57,362 nucleotides of DNA from an uncultured Mailhella sp. (GTDB lineage: Bacteria; Desulfobacterota; Desulfovibrionia; Desulfovibrionales; Desulfovibrionaceae): positions 1 through 57,362 of the forward strand of contig CALUTB010000003.1 in NCBI GenBank assembly GCA_944323575.1. The letters run 5' to 3'. Positions 34,258-43,678 of this stretch are shown here, piece by piece. A model generated the notes under the pieces. The model searched no databases. It saw only the letters and a program-made list of their open reading frames with translations, and was not told the DNA's origin. Numbering within the stretch: the stretch's first letter is position 1; each line of letters begins with the position of its first letter. The translations under genes and the position numbers were made by a program.

Positions 34258-36693
34258 TTACAGCACGGCTCCTCCGAGATCCTGGGAAAGGCTGCGGGAG
34301 GCCCGCAGGGAATGCGTCAGCGCATGAGAGGCCTCGCCGGAGAAGATTTCCTCCTTAGAGGCCGTAAGTGCCAGCGGAAGCACCTCGTCGGCATCGTGCA
34401 CGAAGTGGATCTCGAGTGTCTTGAGGATTTCATCAGGAACGTCCTTGAGATCCTTTTCGTTGTCCGCAGGCACAAGTACGCTCTTCATGCCGGAGCGGCT
34501 GGCGGCAAGAAGTTTTTCCCTCAGTCCGCCGATGGCGAGCACGCGACCGCGCAGGGTGATTTCACCGGTCATGCACACGTCGTCCCGAACCGGAATGCCG
34601 AGCAGAGCCGAAGCGATCGCCGTGGCCAGCGTGATGCCTGCGGAAGGTCCGTCCTTGGGTACCGCGCCTTCAGGCACATGCACGTGAATGTCGATGTCCT
34701 TGTAGAAGTCGGGACGCAGACTGAGCTGACTGGAGCGGGAACGGATGTAGGAGAAGGCCGCCTGTGCCGACTCCTTCATAACGTCGCCGAGCTTGCCCGT
34801 GACCTGGATTTTTCCGTTGCCGGGCATGACGACGGTCTCGATGTACAGGATGTCGCCGCCTGCACCGGTGTAGGCCAGACCTGCCACGACGCCGGACTGC
34901 GGATGATTCTCCTTTTCGTCGTACCGGTACTTCTTCACGCCGAGAAAATCTTCGAGAGCCTTGTCCGTGATGGTGACACATATGGCCGTATCGTTTGCAT
35001 CCACAAGACGGATGGCCGTCTTGCGGCAGAGTGCAGCGATCTGACGTTCCAGGTTGCGTACGCCGGATTCCCGCGTGTAGGAGCGGATGATCTCAAGCAG
35101 TGCCTCGTCGGTGAGATTCATGTTCTCAGGCTTGAGACCGTGCAGCTTCCACTGGCGGGGGAGCAGGAATTCTCTGGCTATGTGTACCTTCTCACCTTCA
35201 AGATAGCTGGAAAGCTCCAGTACCTCCATGCGGTCGAGAAGCGGCGCGGGAATACTCTGCATGGAGTTGGCCGTAGTGATGAAGAACACCTGCGAAAGGT
35301 CGTAATCTATGTCGAGATAGTGATCGTTGAAGGCGCTGTTCTGTTCCGGATCCAGAACTTCCAGAAGTGCAGAAGCCGGATCTCCGCGGAAATCCACGGT
35401 CATTTTGTCGATTTCATCGAGGCAGAAGAGCGGATTGTTCGACTTTGCGCGCTTCATGGCCATGATGATCTTGCCGGGCAGCGCGCCGATATAGGTGCGG
35501 CGATGACCGCGTATTTCGGCTTCGTCACGCACGCCGCCGAGAGATATGCGTACGAACTCGCGTCCCGTAGCCTCGGCTATGGACTTGGCAAGCGAGGTCT
35601 TGCCCACGCCGGGAGGCCCTACCAGACAGAGAATGGGACCTTTCAGACCGCCGGAGAGCTTCTGCACGGCAAGGTATTCCAGTATGCGGTTCTTTGCCTT
35701 TTCCAGACCGTAGTGACCGCCGTCGAGCACGGCACGGGCCTTTGTCAGGTCGATGTCGATTTTTTTCAGCTCGTTCCACGGCAGATCGATGATCCAGTCC
35801 ACATAGTTTCTGGCGACCACGTATTCCGAGGAGGCAGGGGGCATCTGGCGGAGCTTGCGAACTTCGCGCAGAGCGCGCTCGCGGGCCTCTTCGGGCATAT
35901 TCTTGGCCTTGAGTTTTTCCTCCAGTTCCAGAATTTCGGCCTGGATGTCGTCGTGCCCCAGCTCCTTGTTGATGGCCTTGAGCTGCTCGGTAAGATAGTA
36001 TTCCTTCTGGTTCTGCTCCATCTGTGCCTTGACGCGGCTTTTGATGGTCTTGTCGATGCCGGAAGCGATGAGCTCGCCGCCGAGATATTCATAGACCTGG
36101 CGCAGCCTCTGACCCTGATCCAGCGTTTCCAGAATGGCCTGCTTGTGCAGATAGTCTACCTTGAGGCAGGGGGCCACGGCGTCGGCCAGAGTCCCGGGAT
36201 CTTCGAGCAGCGCAAAGGCGGCCAGCTGCTCCGGCGTGATGCGGCGGTTCTGTCGGCATGCCTCGGACAGGGATTCCTGCAGTGCTTCCACCACGGCGGG
36301 AAGTTCGTCGTCCTTTTCCAGGGTTTCTTCCACGCGTACGGTTCTCAGTCGGGGAAAGGCTCGATCGCCGAATGCGGAACTTGTGTTCAGCGGCAGCCAC
36401 GAGGCGCGATACAGCCCCTCGCACACAAGCTTTATGGTATTGTCCTGAAGACGGTCGGCCCGCAGAACACGACTCACCACGCCGATCCGGAACAGGTCTT
36501 CAAGTCCGGGTCTCTCGATGGCAGAGCTGGTCTGGGCGACTAGAAATATCTGTTTGTCGTATTCGGTGACGGCACTGTTGATGGCGCTTACCGAAGCCGA
36601 ACGCCCGACATGGAACGTCATGACGGCGTGAGGAAACATCACCACCTCTCTCAGCGTGATGATGGGCAATTCCAGCGGAGTCTGTTCAGCCAT
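34258..36693 (-). CDS. lon: ATP-dependent protease Lon
   Basis: 811 residues, normal for LonA. The N-terminal substrate domain starts [17 protein letters not shown]. The AAA+ part has Walker [10 protein letters not shown] and Walker [10 protein letters not shown]. The protease domain has the catalytic Ser in PKDGPSAGI and Lys in [10 protein letters not shown]. It degrades misfolded and regulatory proteins. I chose MAEQTPL at 36693, with GAGG upstream; a longer frame to 36765 runs through the leader inverted repeat. It follows clpX after 200 bases that hold a conspicuous inverted repeat. Confidence 0.97.
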   Translation of the reverse strand: MAEQTPLELPIITLREVVMFPHAVMTFHVGRSASVSAINSAVTEYDKQIFLVAQTSSAIERPGLEDLFRIGVVSRVLRADRLQDNTIKLVCEGLYRASWLPLNTSSAFGDRAFPRLRTVRVEETLEKDDELPAVVEALQESLSEACRQNRRITPEQLAAFALLEDPGTLADAVAPCLKVDYLHKQAILETLDQGQRLRQVYEYLGGELIASGIDKTIKSRVKAQMEQNQKEYYLTEQLKAINKELGHDDIQAEILELEEKLKAKNMPEEARERALREVRKLRQMPPASSEYVVARNYVDWIIDLPWNELKKIDIDLTKARAVLDGGHYGLEKAKNRILEYLAVQKLSGGLKGPILCLVGPPGVGKTSLAKSIAEATGREFVRISLGGVRDEAEIRGHRRTYIGALPGKIIMAMKRAKSNNPLFCLDEIDKMTVDFRGDPASALLEVLDPEQNSAFNDHYLDIDYDLSQVFFITTANSMQSIPAPLLDRMEVLELSSYLEGEKVHIAREFLLPRQWKLHGLKPENMNLTDEALLEIIRSYTRESGVRNLERQIAALCRKTAIRLVDANDTAICVTITDKALEDFLGVKKYRYDEKENHPQSGVVAGLAYTGAGGDILYIETVVMPGNGKIQVTGKLGDVMKESAQAAFSYIRSRSSQLSLRPDFYKDIDIHVHVPEGAVPKDGPSAGITLATAIASALLGIPVRDDVCMTGEITLRGRVLAIGGLREKLLAASRSGMKSVLVPADNEKDLKDVPDEILKTLEIHFVHDADEVLPLALTASKEEIFSGEASHALTHSLRASRSLSQDLGGAVL

Positions 36694-36721
36694 AGGAAAC
36701 CTCTTGTTTCCCCTTACGGAA

Positions 36722-36765
36722 TTGCGTTCCTGTCCGACCTGAAAGGCGGAGAAGCAGGAACGCAA
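36722..36765. promoter_or_regulatory. 11-bp inverted repeat in the lon leader
   Basis: TTGCGTTCCTG (36722-36732) and CAGGAACGCAA (36755-36765) are perfect inverted copies, 22 bases apart, 29 bases upstream of the lon ATG. It could be an RNA hairpin near the ribosome site or a binding site for a dimeric regulator. It does not match CIRCE. Confidence 0.55.
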
Positions 36766-36893
36766 GACCGGAGGGGCGGGGAATCTCCCCGAAAAAGTTT
36801 TTTCGTTCTCTCAAAGGTTCGTTTTCCGTGCCGCTGTCGCTTGTTTCTTTTCGGAGCCGCGGAGACGATGTCGGAAAAGGCGGATTTCGTCCG

Positions 36894-38132
36894 TCAGTTC
36901 CCGGAATCGGACCTCGTCAGAACGGGGTTGTCCGTTCCCTCAATGACGCCGCGGGTAATGACGCACCCGGTAACGTCCTTGAGGGTGGGAAGTTCATACA
37001 TGATGTCGAGCATCACGTTTTCCAGCACATTGCGCAGGCCGCGTGCGCCGGTCTTGTTTTCCAGAGCCTTTTCGGCCACGGCGCGAAGCGCATCCTCTTC
37101 GAAGCGGAGCGTGACCCCGTCAAGCTCAAAAAGCTTCTGATACTGCTTGACCAGAGCGTTTTTCGGTTCGGTCATGACGCGCAGCAGATCGTCCACGCCC
37201 AGTTCTTCCACATGGGTGATGACCGGAATGCGGCCGATGAACTCGGGAATGAGTCCGAACTGCACAAGGTCGGAGGGAACCACCTTGTCGAGCAGTTCTC
37301 CTATGCGATGTTCGGTTTTCTTTTCGATGTGTGCTCCGAAGCCCATGCCGGTACCGCGCGAGCGCGATTCCACCAGTTTTTCCAGTCCGATGAACGCGCC
37401 GCCCATGATGAACAGGATGTTTGAGGTGTCCATGCGGATGAATTCCTGCTGCGGGTGCTTGCGTCCACCCTTGGGCGGGATGTTGGCCACGGTGCCTTCG
37501 ATGATTTTCAAAAGAGCCTGCTGCACGCCTTCGCCGGATACGTCGCGGGTAATGGACGGACCGTCGGCCTTGCGGGAAATCTTGTCGATTTCATCAATAT
37601 AGATAATGCCCTTGCAGGCGGCGTCAAGATCATAGTCGGCATTCTGGAGAAGCTGCACCAGAATGTTTTCCACGTCCTCGCCTACGTAACCGGCTTCGGT
37701 AAGCGTGGTCGCGTCGGCTATGGCGAAGGGTACCTTGAGCACACGGGCCAGCGTGCGGGCCAGCAGTGTCTTTCCGCTGCCGGAAGGGCCAAGCAGCAGA
37801 ATGTTGCTCTTTTCCAGTTCCACGCCTTCGATGGCTCCGGCATGAAACACGCGTTTATAGTGATTGTGCACGGCCACGGAAAGAATTTTCTTGGCGCGAT
37901 CCTGGCCTATGACGTAGTCGTCGAGCCTCGCCTTGATCTGCTGCGGGGTGAGCAGTCCGTCCGGTGTCTCGTCGACGTCCGCGTCCACGGCGTCCTGTTC
38001 CTTCATGATTCTGGCGCATGCCGCCACGCATGCATCACAGATGCATACGTCGCCCTGCACGACGAAGTGGTGCGCTTCCGAGCTGCTCTTGCCGCAGAAG
38101 GAGCAGTGCAATTCCTTTTGTTCGTCGTTCAT
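36894..38132 (-). CDS. clpX: ClpX, ATPase subunit of ClpXP
   Basis: 412 residues. The N-terminal zinc-binding domain has CSFCGK and CICDACV. Walker A is [11 protein letters not shown] and Walker [10 protein letters not shown]. The IGF-type ClpP-contact loop is present near [13 protein letters not shown]. ClpX unfolds tagged proteins and feeds them to ClpP. Its ATG overlaps the clpP stop (ATGA). Confidence 0.97.
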   Translation of the reverse strand: MNDEQKELHCSFCGKSSSEAHHFVVQGDVCICDACVAACARIMKEQDAVDADVDETPDGLLTPQQIKARLDDYVIGQDRAKKILSVAVHNHYKRVFHAGAIEGVELEKSNILLLGPSGSGKTLLARTLARVLKVPFAIADATTLTEAGYVGEDVENILVQLLQNADYDLDAACKGIIYIDEIDKISRKADGPSITRDVSGEGVQQALLKIIEGTVANIPPKGGRKHPQQEFIRMDTSNILFIMGGAFIGLEKLVESRSRGTGMGFGAHIEKKTEHRIGELLDKVVPSDLVQFGLIPEFIGRIPVITHVEELGVDDLLRVMTEPKNALVKQYQKLFELDGVTLRFEEDALRAVAEKALENKTGARGLRNVLENVMLDIMYELPTLKDVTGCVITRGVIEGTDNPVLTRSDSGN

Positions 38133-38740
38133 GCCTGTTTTCCCGAAAGATCCGCCACGTCGTGACGAGAGCTGAGAATGCGGTCGATCAGACCGAACTT
38201 GAGGGCTTCCTCGGCGGACATGAAATTGTCGCGTTCCGTGGCTGCCGCAATGCGCGAAACGGTATTGCCGGTGTTCTCGGCCAGGATGCGGTTCAGATTC
38301 TTCTTGAGACGCATGCCTTCACGGACATGGATGTCCATGTCCGTGATCTGGCCCTGTATGCCGGCGGAAGGCTGATGAATCATGATGCGGCTGTTGGGCA
38401 GGCTGTAGCGCATGCCCTTCGCGCCGCCGGCCAGCAGGAAGGCTCCCATGCTGGCGGCCTGACCGATGCACAGCGTCGCTACGGGAGGGGCAATGAACTG
38501 CATGGTGTCGTAGATGGCCATGCCCGCAGTGACCGACCCGCCGGGGCTGTTGATGTACAGACTTATTTCCTTTTCAGGGTCCTGGGACTCAAGAAAAAGA
38601 AGCTGGGCACAGATGAGCGAGGCAGTGGCATCATTGACCTCGTCGCACAGGAGCACGATGCGGTCCTTGAGCAGACGGGAGTAAATGTCGTACGAGCGCT
38701 CTCCGCGTCCGGTGGATTCGATAACGAAGGGGATAGTCAC
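38129..38740 (-). CDS. clpP: ClpP protease subunit
   Basis: 203 residues. The catalytic Ser lies in [13 protein letters not shown], His in [10 protein letters not shown], and Asp follows in the [11 protein letters not shown] region. The substrate-side [19 protein letters not shown] is typical. It forms the 14-mer barrel used by ClpX. It follows tig after 68 bases that hold a hairpin, and is coupled to clpX. Confidence 0.97.
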   Translation of the reverse strand: MTIPFVIESTGRGERSYDIYSRLLKDRIVLLCDEVNDATASLICAQLLFLESQDPEKEISLYINSPGGSVTAGMAIYDTMQFIAPPVATLCIGQAASMGAFLLAGGAKGMRYSLPNSRIMIHQPSAGIQGQITDMDIHVREGMRLKKNLNRILAENTGNTVSRIAAATERDNFMSAEEALKFGLIDRILSSRHDVADLSGKQA

Positions 38741-38753
38741 GTCTGGACTCCTT

Positions 38754-38789
38754 AAGAAAGGAATTCCCCGGCTGAAGGGGCCGGGGAAT
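38754..38789 (-). terminator. Terminator or attenuator between tig and clpP
   Basis: ATTCCCCGGC (38763-38772) pairs with GCCGGGGAAT (38780-38789). On the minus strand TTCCTTTCTT follows, an interrupted T-run that would allow partial read-through into clpP. Confidence 0.55.
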
Positions 38790-38808
38790 CATTCCTTTTC
38801 CTGATTCT

Positions 38809-40122
38809 TTATTCGGCCTTGGGCTCGACGGGTGCGACCTTCTGAGCCTTGTCGAACATGAGGTTCATGGCCTTGTTGGTGAGCATGCGGTCCTGAATGG
38901 CATTGACGGCTCCGTTTTCATACAGGGTCTCGCGCAGCTTGTGGAAATCCTGATTGTACTGGCGTGCCATCTGCATGATCTGCATGTCCACTTCCGGAAC
39001 GGTGACTTCCAGCTTCTCGCGACGGGCGAGGGCGGTGAGAAACACCACCACGCGGGCACGGCTTTCGCCCTGCTTGCGGCATTCGTCGGCCATGTTCTTG
39101 ATGCTGTCGTCGATAGCGGTCTTGTCCAGTCCCTGCTGACCAAGGTAGTCGCGGACTTCGTTTTCGTATTCTTCCTGCTGGTTCTTCACCACGGCTTCAG
39201 GCAGCGGGAAGTCCTGACCTTCAAGCACGGAATCCATGAGTCTGGCCTCGGCGTCGCTGCGGACGGACGCGGCCTTGTTGTGATTGGCCTGATCGACAAT
39301 CATCTTCTTGAGAGCGTCAAGATCCGGGAAACCAAGCTTCTTGGCATATTCCTCGTCAAGTTCGGGCAGAATTTCGCGGCTGATTCTGCTGAGCTTTACA
39401 CGCAGATTCACGGTCTTTCCTCGGAGGCTTTCGTCGATGTGGTCATCGGGGCAGACCATGGTGCCGGTGCCTTCCTCGCCTGCATGCAGGCCGCGGATGA
39501 TCTTGTCGAGTTCGGACAGCTCCTTGCCGTCCTTGGGTTCGGCCAGCTGGATGCTGTAGTTTTCCACCTTCATGCCGGGAACGGTCTTGCCGTCCACGTC
39601 GCCGTCCACGTCGATGGTGACGATGTCACCGTTTTCAGGCAGGCGGGCATCCTTCACTTCTTCCAGCGTGGCGGTGCTCTTCAGCAGACGCTGGGTAAAG
39701 GCGGCCACTTCTTCTTCGGTTGCTTCGGAAGAACCCATTTCCACGCTGAGAGCGGAAAGATCTTCGGGAAGCTTGATGTCGTCGGGCAGAGTCTCGAAGG
39801 TGAAGGTGAAGGCAAGATCCTTGCCGCGGGTGATCTGATCGCCTTCGAAGTCGAGGCGGGACATGGGCTTCAGATCCTCTTCCTTCAGAATGTCGGCCAC
39901 GCGCTGTTCCACCAGAGTTTCGGTGGCACGGGAAATCACTTCCCTGGCAAAGCGCTTCTCGATGACGGAAGCGGGGGCCTTGCCCTTGCGGAATCCGGGC
40001 AGCGTGACGGAAGCGCCTACTTCACGGGCAGCGGCGTTGAGCGCGGCGTTGACTTCCTCGGCGGGAACGGTCACGCTGATCTTGCGGGAAACAGGGGAAA
40101 GGACTTCGATGCTGTGAGCCAT
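38809..40122 (-). CDS. tig: Trigger factor
   Basis: 437 residues, the normal size. The ribosome-binding tail carries a version of the signature near residues 43-48 (LPGFRKGKAP). The middle PPIase-type domain (about 150-240) and the two-armed C-terminal chaperone domain follow. It meets new chains at the ribosome exit. It lies 67 bases after a tRNA-Leu gene on the same strand, and the order tig-clpP-clpX-lon is conserved in many bacteria. Confidence 0.96.
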   Translation of the reverse strand: MAHSIEVLSPVSRKISVTVPAEEVNAALNAAAREVGASVTLPGFRKGKAPASVIEKRFAREVISRATETLVEQRVADILKEEDLKPMSRLDFEGDQITRGKDLAFTFTFETLPDDIKLPEDLSALSVEMGSSEATEEEVAAFTQRLLKSTATLEEVKDARLPENGDIVTIDVDGDVDGKTVPGMKVENYSIQLAEPKDGKELSELDKIIRGLHAGEEGTGTMVCPDDHIDESLRGKTVNLRVKLSRISREILPELDEEYAKKLGFPDLDALKKMIVDQANHNKAASVRSDAEARLMDSVLEGQDFPLPEAVVKNQQEEYENEVRDYLGQQGLDKTAIDDSIKNMADECRKQGESRARVVVFLTALARREKLEVTVPEVDMQIMQMARQYNQDFHKLRETLYENGAVNAIQDRMLTNKAMNLMFDKAQKVAPVEPKAE

Positions 40123-40189
40123 ATCGGTAAAACTCCTTATGAATGATCCGCCCCGCCTTGCAGGGGACAGAGAAAATGGCGCAGAAACG

Positions 40190-40274
40190 TGGTGCGAGAG
40201 GAGAGGCTTGAACTCTCAAGGATTGCTCCGCTGGATCCTAAATCCAGTGCGTATGCCAGTTTCGCCACTCTCGC
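40190..40274 (-). tRNA. tRNA-Leu (anticodon UAG)
   Basis: Read on the minus strand from 40274. Acceptor GCGAGAG pairs with CTCTCGC, the anticodon loop is TTTAGGA (anticodon TAG, for CUA), there is a long variable arm, and the T arm is GAGAG/CTCTC. CCA is encoded (40192-40190). The gene is intact, with no integrase next to it. Confidence 0.95.
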
Positions 40275-40303
40275 ACAAAAGAGTCATGCACTGCAAGGCG
40301 ATG

Positions 40304-40332
40304 AATTTAACACAGCTTCGCGCCGTAGGCAA
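40304..40332 (-). promoter_or_regulatory. Promoter of tRNA-Leu(UAG)
   Basis: On the minus strand TTGCCT (40327-40332), 17 bases, TAAATT (40304-40309), placing the start about 23 bases before the tRNA. No terminator is evident between the tRNA and tig, so tig may share this promoter. Confidence 0.55.
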
Positions 40333-40509
40333 GAGGACGAACGGCCTCCGGAAGTCATTGGAGCGCTTTTCTCAAGGCTCGGTGAACCGGTTACGGAGCG
40401 GAGCACCCTTTCTGCCGGCAGACCGCTCACTCTCCCTGCCGGTTCGCCATCGGGATTTCAGGACAGCTTCCGTATCGGGGGAACTTCCTTTTAACGGGCT
40501 GACATACGG

Positions 40510-40548
40510 AACAAGCCCGCCGGTGGAATCCGGCGGGCTTGTCTTTTG
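40510..40548 (-). terminator. Terminator after the DVU0772-like gene
   Basis: ACAAGCCCGCCGG pairs with CCGGCGGGCTTGT around TGGAAT (about 40510-40542). On the plus strand CTTTTG follows; on the minus strand the flank is less T-rich. It lies 15-20 bases beyond the stop at 40564. Confidence 0.65.
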
Positions 40549-40563
40549 AGAGAAGGGGGACCG

Positions 40564-40926
40564 CTATGCCGCGTACAGTTTTTCCTTCAACCAGTCCTTC
40601 ATGGGGTCGGACGGCATGAAAACACCTTTCAGGCCGCCGAACTCCCTGCGGAAATCGCCCTCCAGTTCTCTGGGCAGGGGGAAGACCCACAAATCTTCCG
40701 TGGCTTCGGAATTGCGCATGACAAGCCGCAGCGTGGGATGATCGGTCCAGTTGTCGAGCACGAAGTAATGGGCAAAGTCGTCTTTCGAGCGGACGGGAGG
40801 ATGTTCGGCGCGCCAGTCGTTGTTGCCCCATTCCAGATAGAGGGTCACGGCGTCGGCGGGATCGAGATTCCATTCTATGGGAAGGCCGCTGAAGGCCTTG
40901 AGTTGTTCAGGCGTATTGTACTGCAT
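40564..40926 (-). CDS. Conserved hypothetical protein, DVU0772-like
   Basis: 120 residues, soluble, rich in Trp (WNLDPADAVTLYLEWGNNDW and DNWTDHP in part) and acidic residues. It resembles a small family conserved among Desulfovibrio-type bacteria (named after DVU0772 as I recall it; not checked). No catalytic or binding motif is recognisable. It has its own strong promoter (41004-41032) and terminator, so it is a single-gene unit. The start follows AAGGAG. Confidence 0.75.
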   Translation of the reverse strand: MQYNTPEQLKAFSGLPIEWNLDPADAVTLYLEWGNNDWRAEHPPVRSKDDFAHYFVLDNWTDHPTLRLVMRNSEATEDLWVFPLPRELEGDFRREFGGLKGVFMPSDPMKDWLKEKLYAA

Positions 40927-41003
40927 GGTTCACTCCTTGTGCGATGGGAGAAAACTGGAAACGGCGGCGGAATCGTCGTTTCCGGAGCATTGTCGTTGAA
41001 AGC

Positions 41004-41032
41004 AGTATGGCCATGAACTTTTTCCTTGTCAA
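41004..41032 (-). promoter_or_regulatory. Strong promoter of the DVU0772-like gene
   Basis: On the minus strand a perfect TTGACA (41027-41032), 17 bases, CATACT (41004-41009). This is among the best consensus matches in the window. It drives the 120-residue gene, with a leader of about 70 bases. Confidence 0.7.
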
Positions 41033-41173
41033 GAATAATTCCTGATAAAAAAATAAGAATCAATCCTGATATGGTAAGATCTTCCCTGCTGCGGAAGGGT
41101 ATGCGTCGGAAGAAGAAGGCTCCGGCACGGGGCGCAGAAGAACCCCGTTGCGCGGAGAGCGGTCCGACAGAAA

Positions 41174-41208
41174 GAGCGCCCTTTTTACGGAGGAAAGGGC
41201 GCTCTTCA
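41174..41208 (-). terminator. Terminator of dapA
   Basis: AGAGCGCCC pairs with GGGCGCTCT (about 41176-41207), and on the minus strand TTCTGTC follows. It lies 30 bases after the dapA stop. Confidence 0.65.
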
Positions 41209-41237
41209 AACATGGACCGGATCCGGTTGCGGAAACG

Positions 41238-42113
41238 TCAGATCCTGCCGTAGGCTTCAAGCATGTCCCGCAGCATGTTCACGGTGCTTTCGCTGGCTCT
41301 GCACAGAGGCAGCCGGACGTCGGGTTCCATACGTCCCATAAGGGAAAGAGCAGTCTTGCAGGGAATGGGATTGCTCTCGGCAAACATGGCGCGGTTCATG
41401 GGTTCGAGCTTGAAGTGAAGACGACGGGCTTCTTCATAATCGCCGCGTTCGCATGCTGCGGTGAGCGCGGACATCATGTCGGGCAGGACGTTGGCCGTAA
41501 CGGAAATGACGCCCTTGCCGCCTACGGCATAGGTGGGCAGCACGGTGAAGTCGTCGCCTGAAAGCAGAATGTAGTCTTTCGGACACTGTTCAAGAATGTT
41601 GGAAACCTGGACGAGGTTGGCGGTCGCTTCCTTGCAGCCGATCACATGTTCAAGTTCACGGGCCATGCGGGCCTGTGTGGCAGGCAGCACGTTGGAGCCG
41701 GTACGACCGGGCACATTGTAGACGAACATGGGAAGAGCAACTTCGTCGTTGATGGCCTTGAAGTGCTGGAAGATGCCTTCCTGAGTGGGCTTGTTGTAGT
41801 AGGGGGAGATGAGCAGAGCAGCATCGGCTCCGGCCTTCTTGGCGAAACGGGTCAGGCTGATGGCCTCCACGGTATTATTGGAACCGGCACCGGCAATGAC
41901 GGGAATGCGTCCCTTCACCTGATCCACGCAGATGCGGATGGCGGATTCGTGTTCGGCATGGGTCATGGTGGCGGATTCGCCGGTGGTACCGCAGGGCACT
42001 ACGCCGTTGACCCCCTGTTCGATCTGCCATTCTATGTGGGCGCGATAGGCTTCTTCATCGATGGTGCCGTTCTTGAACGGGGTAAGCAGAGCAGTTATCG
42101 TTCCGTGAAACAT
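41238..42113 (-). CDS. dapA: 4-hydroxy-tetrahydrodipicolinate synthase
   Basis: 291 residues, a TIM-barrel enzyme that condenses pyruvate with aspartate semialdehyde in the lysine and diaminopimelate pathway. The family signature GVVPCGTTGESATM is present, the Schiff-base Lys is in VIGCKEATANL, and the proton-relay Tyr in MFVYNVPGRTG. The start at 42113 follows GGAGAG. It is a single gene with its own terminator. Confidence 0.96.
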   Translation of the reverse strand: MFHGTITALLTPFKNGTIDEEAYRAHIEWQIEQGVNGVVPCGTTGESATMTHAEHESAIRICVDQVKGRIPVIAGAGSNNTVEAISLTRFAKKAGADAALLISPYYNKPTQEGIFQHFKAINDEVALPMFVYNVPGRTGSNVLPATQARMARELEHVIGCKEATANLVQVSNILEQCPKDYILLSGDDFTVLPTYAVGGKGVISVTANVLPDMMSALTAACERGDYEEARRLHFKLEPMNRAMFAESNPIPCKTALSLMGRMEPDVRLPLCRASESTVNMLRDMLEAYGRI

Positions 42114-42382
42114 ATTTCTCTCCGAGGGGGATAGAGGAATGAAGAGGATTTCCAGACGACTGGGCCCCGGACGGTCAGAATTTCAAAAGGCTGAACGGCG
42201 GGGTGTCGTCTGCAGGGCATATGTGCATCGCCGGCAGGGGAGCGTTCCCCCGAGGTTCAGAACTCCAGATTTCCTTATCTCAAGTAGTGACACTGACGAT
42301 GGAATCCGTCAAGCCACGTACATGAACGATACAAGGACAGCCGCCGGGAGTCCGTTCTTCCGTCCGGAAGATGCGCGGGAAT
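42114..42382. other. Intergenic stretch upstream of dapA
   Basis: About 270 bases holding the dapA leader. The only structure seen is a short palindrome, GGGGAGCG/TTCCCC (near 42237-42250). No clear promoter or gene was recognised. Confidence 0.35.
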
Positions 42383-43384
42383 CTAGCGGACCCGGTTCCA
42401 TACGAACCGGATATAGGGCTGCATGACGGTGAGCGCCTTTTCCGCATCAAGCGGCAGCGTTGCTCCGGCCGCATTGCGGTGTCCGCCCCCGCCGAACTGG
42501 GCGGCCACGTCGCGTACGTTGTCGCTGCCGGAAGACCGGAGGCTGGCCCTGGTCTGCACCTGGCCGTTCTTTTCCTCCTCACGGAGGACCAAGGCTACAC
42601 GGACTCCGGCAAGTTTCCGGAGCTGCTCCACGATGCCTTCGGTGTCTTCGCGTCCGGCGCCGCAGGCCTGCATGGTTTCCCGGGTGATGAGTGCGGCGGC
42701 GAGCTGTCCGTTCTCAAGAATGCGTGCCTGCTGCATGACGAGTCCCCAGAGGCGGAGACGCGATTGGCTCCAGTTGTTTTCCAGAGCCTCCCGCAGTCCG
42801 GCGATGTTGAGGCCTTCTTCCACCATGTCGGCGGCAAGACGCAGGGCGCCGGCGGTGGTATTGCCGTAGCTGAAGTTTCCCGTGTCCGAGGAGACGGCCA
42901 CATACAGCGCTTCGGCAAGCGCGCCGTGGAGGGGCGCCCGCAAGGCTCTGGCGATCAGGGACACCATTTCTCCCGTGGAGGACATGGTAGGATCGACCCA
43001 GTTGGCCTCGGTGCCGAAAAGCGGATTGGCCAGATGATGATCGATGTTCAACGTGGGCACGCGGTTCAGAAGAGGCTGCAGAGTCTCGCCGAGGCGTGCC
43101 CTGTCTCCACAGTCGAGACAAACCACGAGGTCCGGATCACATGGCAGGCTGTCGGGATCCGTGAGAACGGGACCTGGCAGCGTCAGGAATTTCAGGAAAT
43201 CCGGCAGGCCGTCCTCGTTGAAAACGAGAGCGTCCACGCCTATGGATCTCAGGACCCACGCCATGGCCAGACAGGAACCCATGGCGTCGGCGTCGGGATG
43301 AGCATGGGCGGCGATGAGCACGCGCTGGTGGCGACGCAGGGCGGACAGAACGTCGCCGGGAACGGGAGTCGGTTCAGTCATCAT
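42383..43384 (-). CDS. nrnA: DHH-family phosphoesterase, NrnA-like (oligoribonuclease / pAp phosphatase)
   Basis: 333 residues. DHH metal motifs are AHAHPDADAMGS, CLDCGDRARLG and NIDHHLAN, and the DHHA1 domain ends with GGGHRNAAGATL. NrnA degrades short RNA oligomers and dephosphorylates 3'-phosphoadenosine 5'-phosphate. The latter is a useful activity in sulfur-assimilating or sulfate-activating bacteria. The start overlaps the DUF503 stop by about 11 bases (8 if the second Met is used). Confidence 0.92.
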   Translation of the reverse strand: MMTEPTPVPGDVLSALRRHQRVLIAAHAHPDADAMGSCLAMAWVLRSIGVDALVFNEDGLPDFLKFLTLPGPVLTDPDSLPCDPDLVVCLDCGDRARLGETLQPLLNRVPTLNIDHHLANPLFGTEANWVDPTMSSTGEMVSLIARALRAPLHGALAEALYVAVSSDTGNFSYGNTTAGALRLAADMVEEGLNIAGLREALENNWSQSRLRLWGLVMQQARILENGQLAAALITRETMQACGAGREDTEGIVEQLRKLAGVRVALVLREEEKNGQVQTRASLRSSGSDNVRDVAAQFGGGGHRNAAGATLPLDAEKALTVMQPYIRFVWNRVR

Positions 43385-43664
43385 AGAAAAACTCGAGATC
43401 GCTGTAGACCATTTCTTCTTCGCACACGGCTTCCATCATGAGCAGGCATTTGTCCATGCGCGACTGCAGATGCCTTTCGCTGTTGCTTACGGAAACAACC
43501 TGAAGCCGGAGCCGGACCAGAGATTCCTCTGTTCCGGCTTCTGCTATGGCCACATTGAAGGTATTGCGCACCTTCTGCTTCAGACTGTTCGCCACGCGGC
43601 GCTTGCCTTTGAGAGAGTCGTTGCCGTGCAGTGCGTATTCCACGGTAAGCACGCCTATGACCAT
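43374..43664 (-). CDS. DUF503 family protein (YlxP-like)
   Basis: 96 residues. The start VIGVLTVEYALHGNDSLKGKRR and the later VSVSNSERHLQSRM fit DUF503, in which a compact alpha-beta fold is known and the function is not. In many bacteria this gene lies with rbfA and nrnA in the infB-truB region; here it keeps nrnA as partner but lies downstream of argJ (14-base gap). Confidence 0.88.
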   Translation of the reverse strand: MVIGVLTVEYALHGNDSLKGKRRVANSLKQKVRNTFNVAIAEAGTEESLVRLRLQVVSVSNSERHLQSRMDKCLLMMEAVCEEEMVYSDLEFFYDD

Positions 43665-43678
43665 GTCGGGCGATCCTG

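Noticed and set aside
34312..36543. A 743-codon plus-strand frame opposite lon
   Set aside because: An antisense shadow of lon with no recognisable fold.
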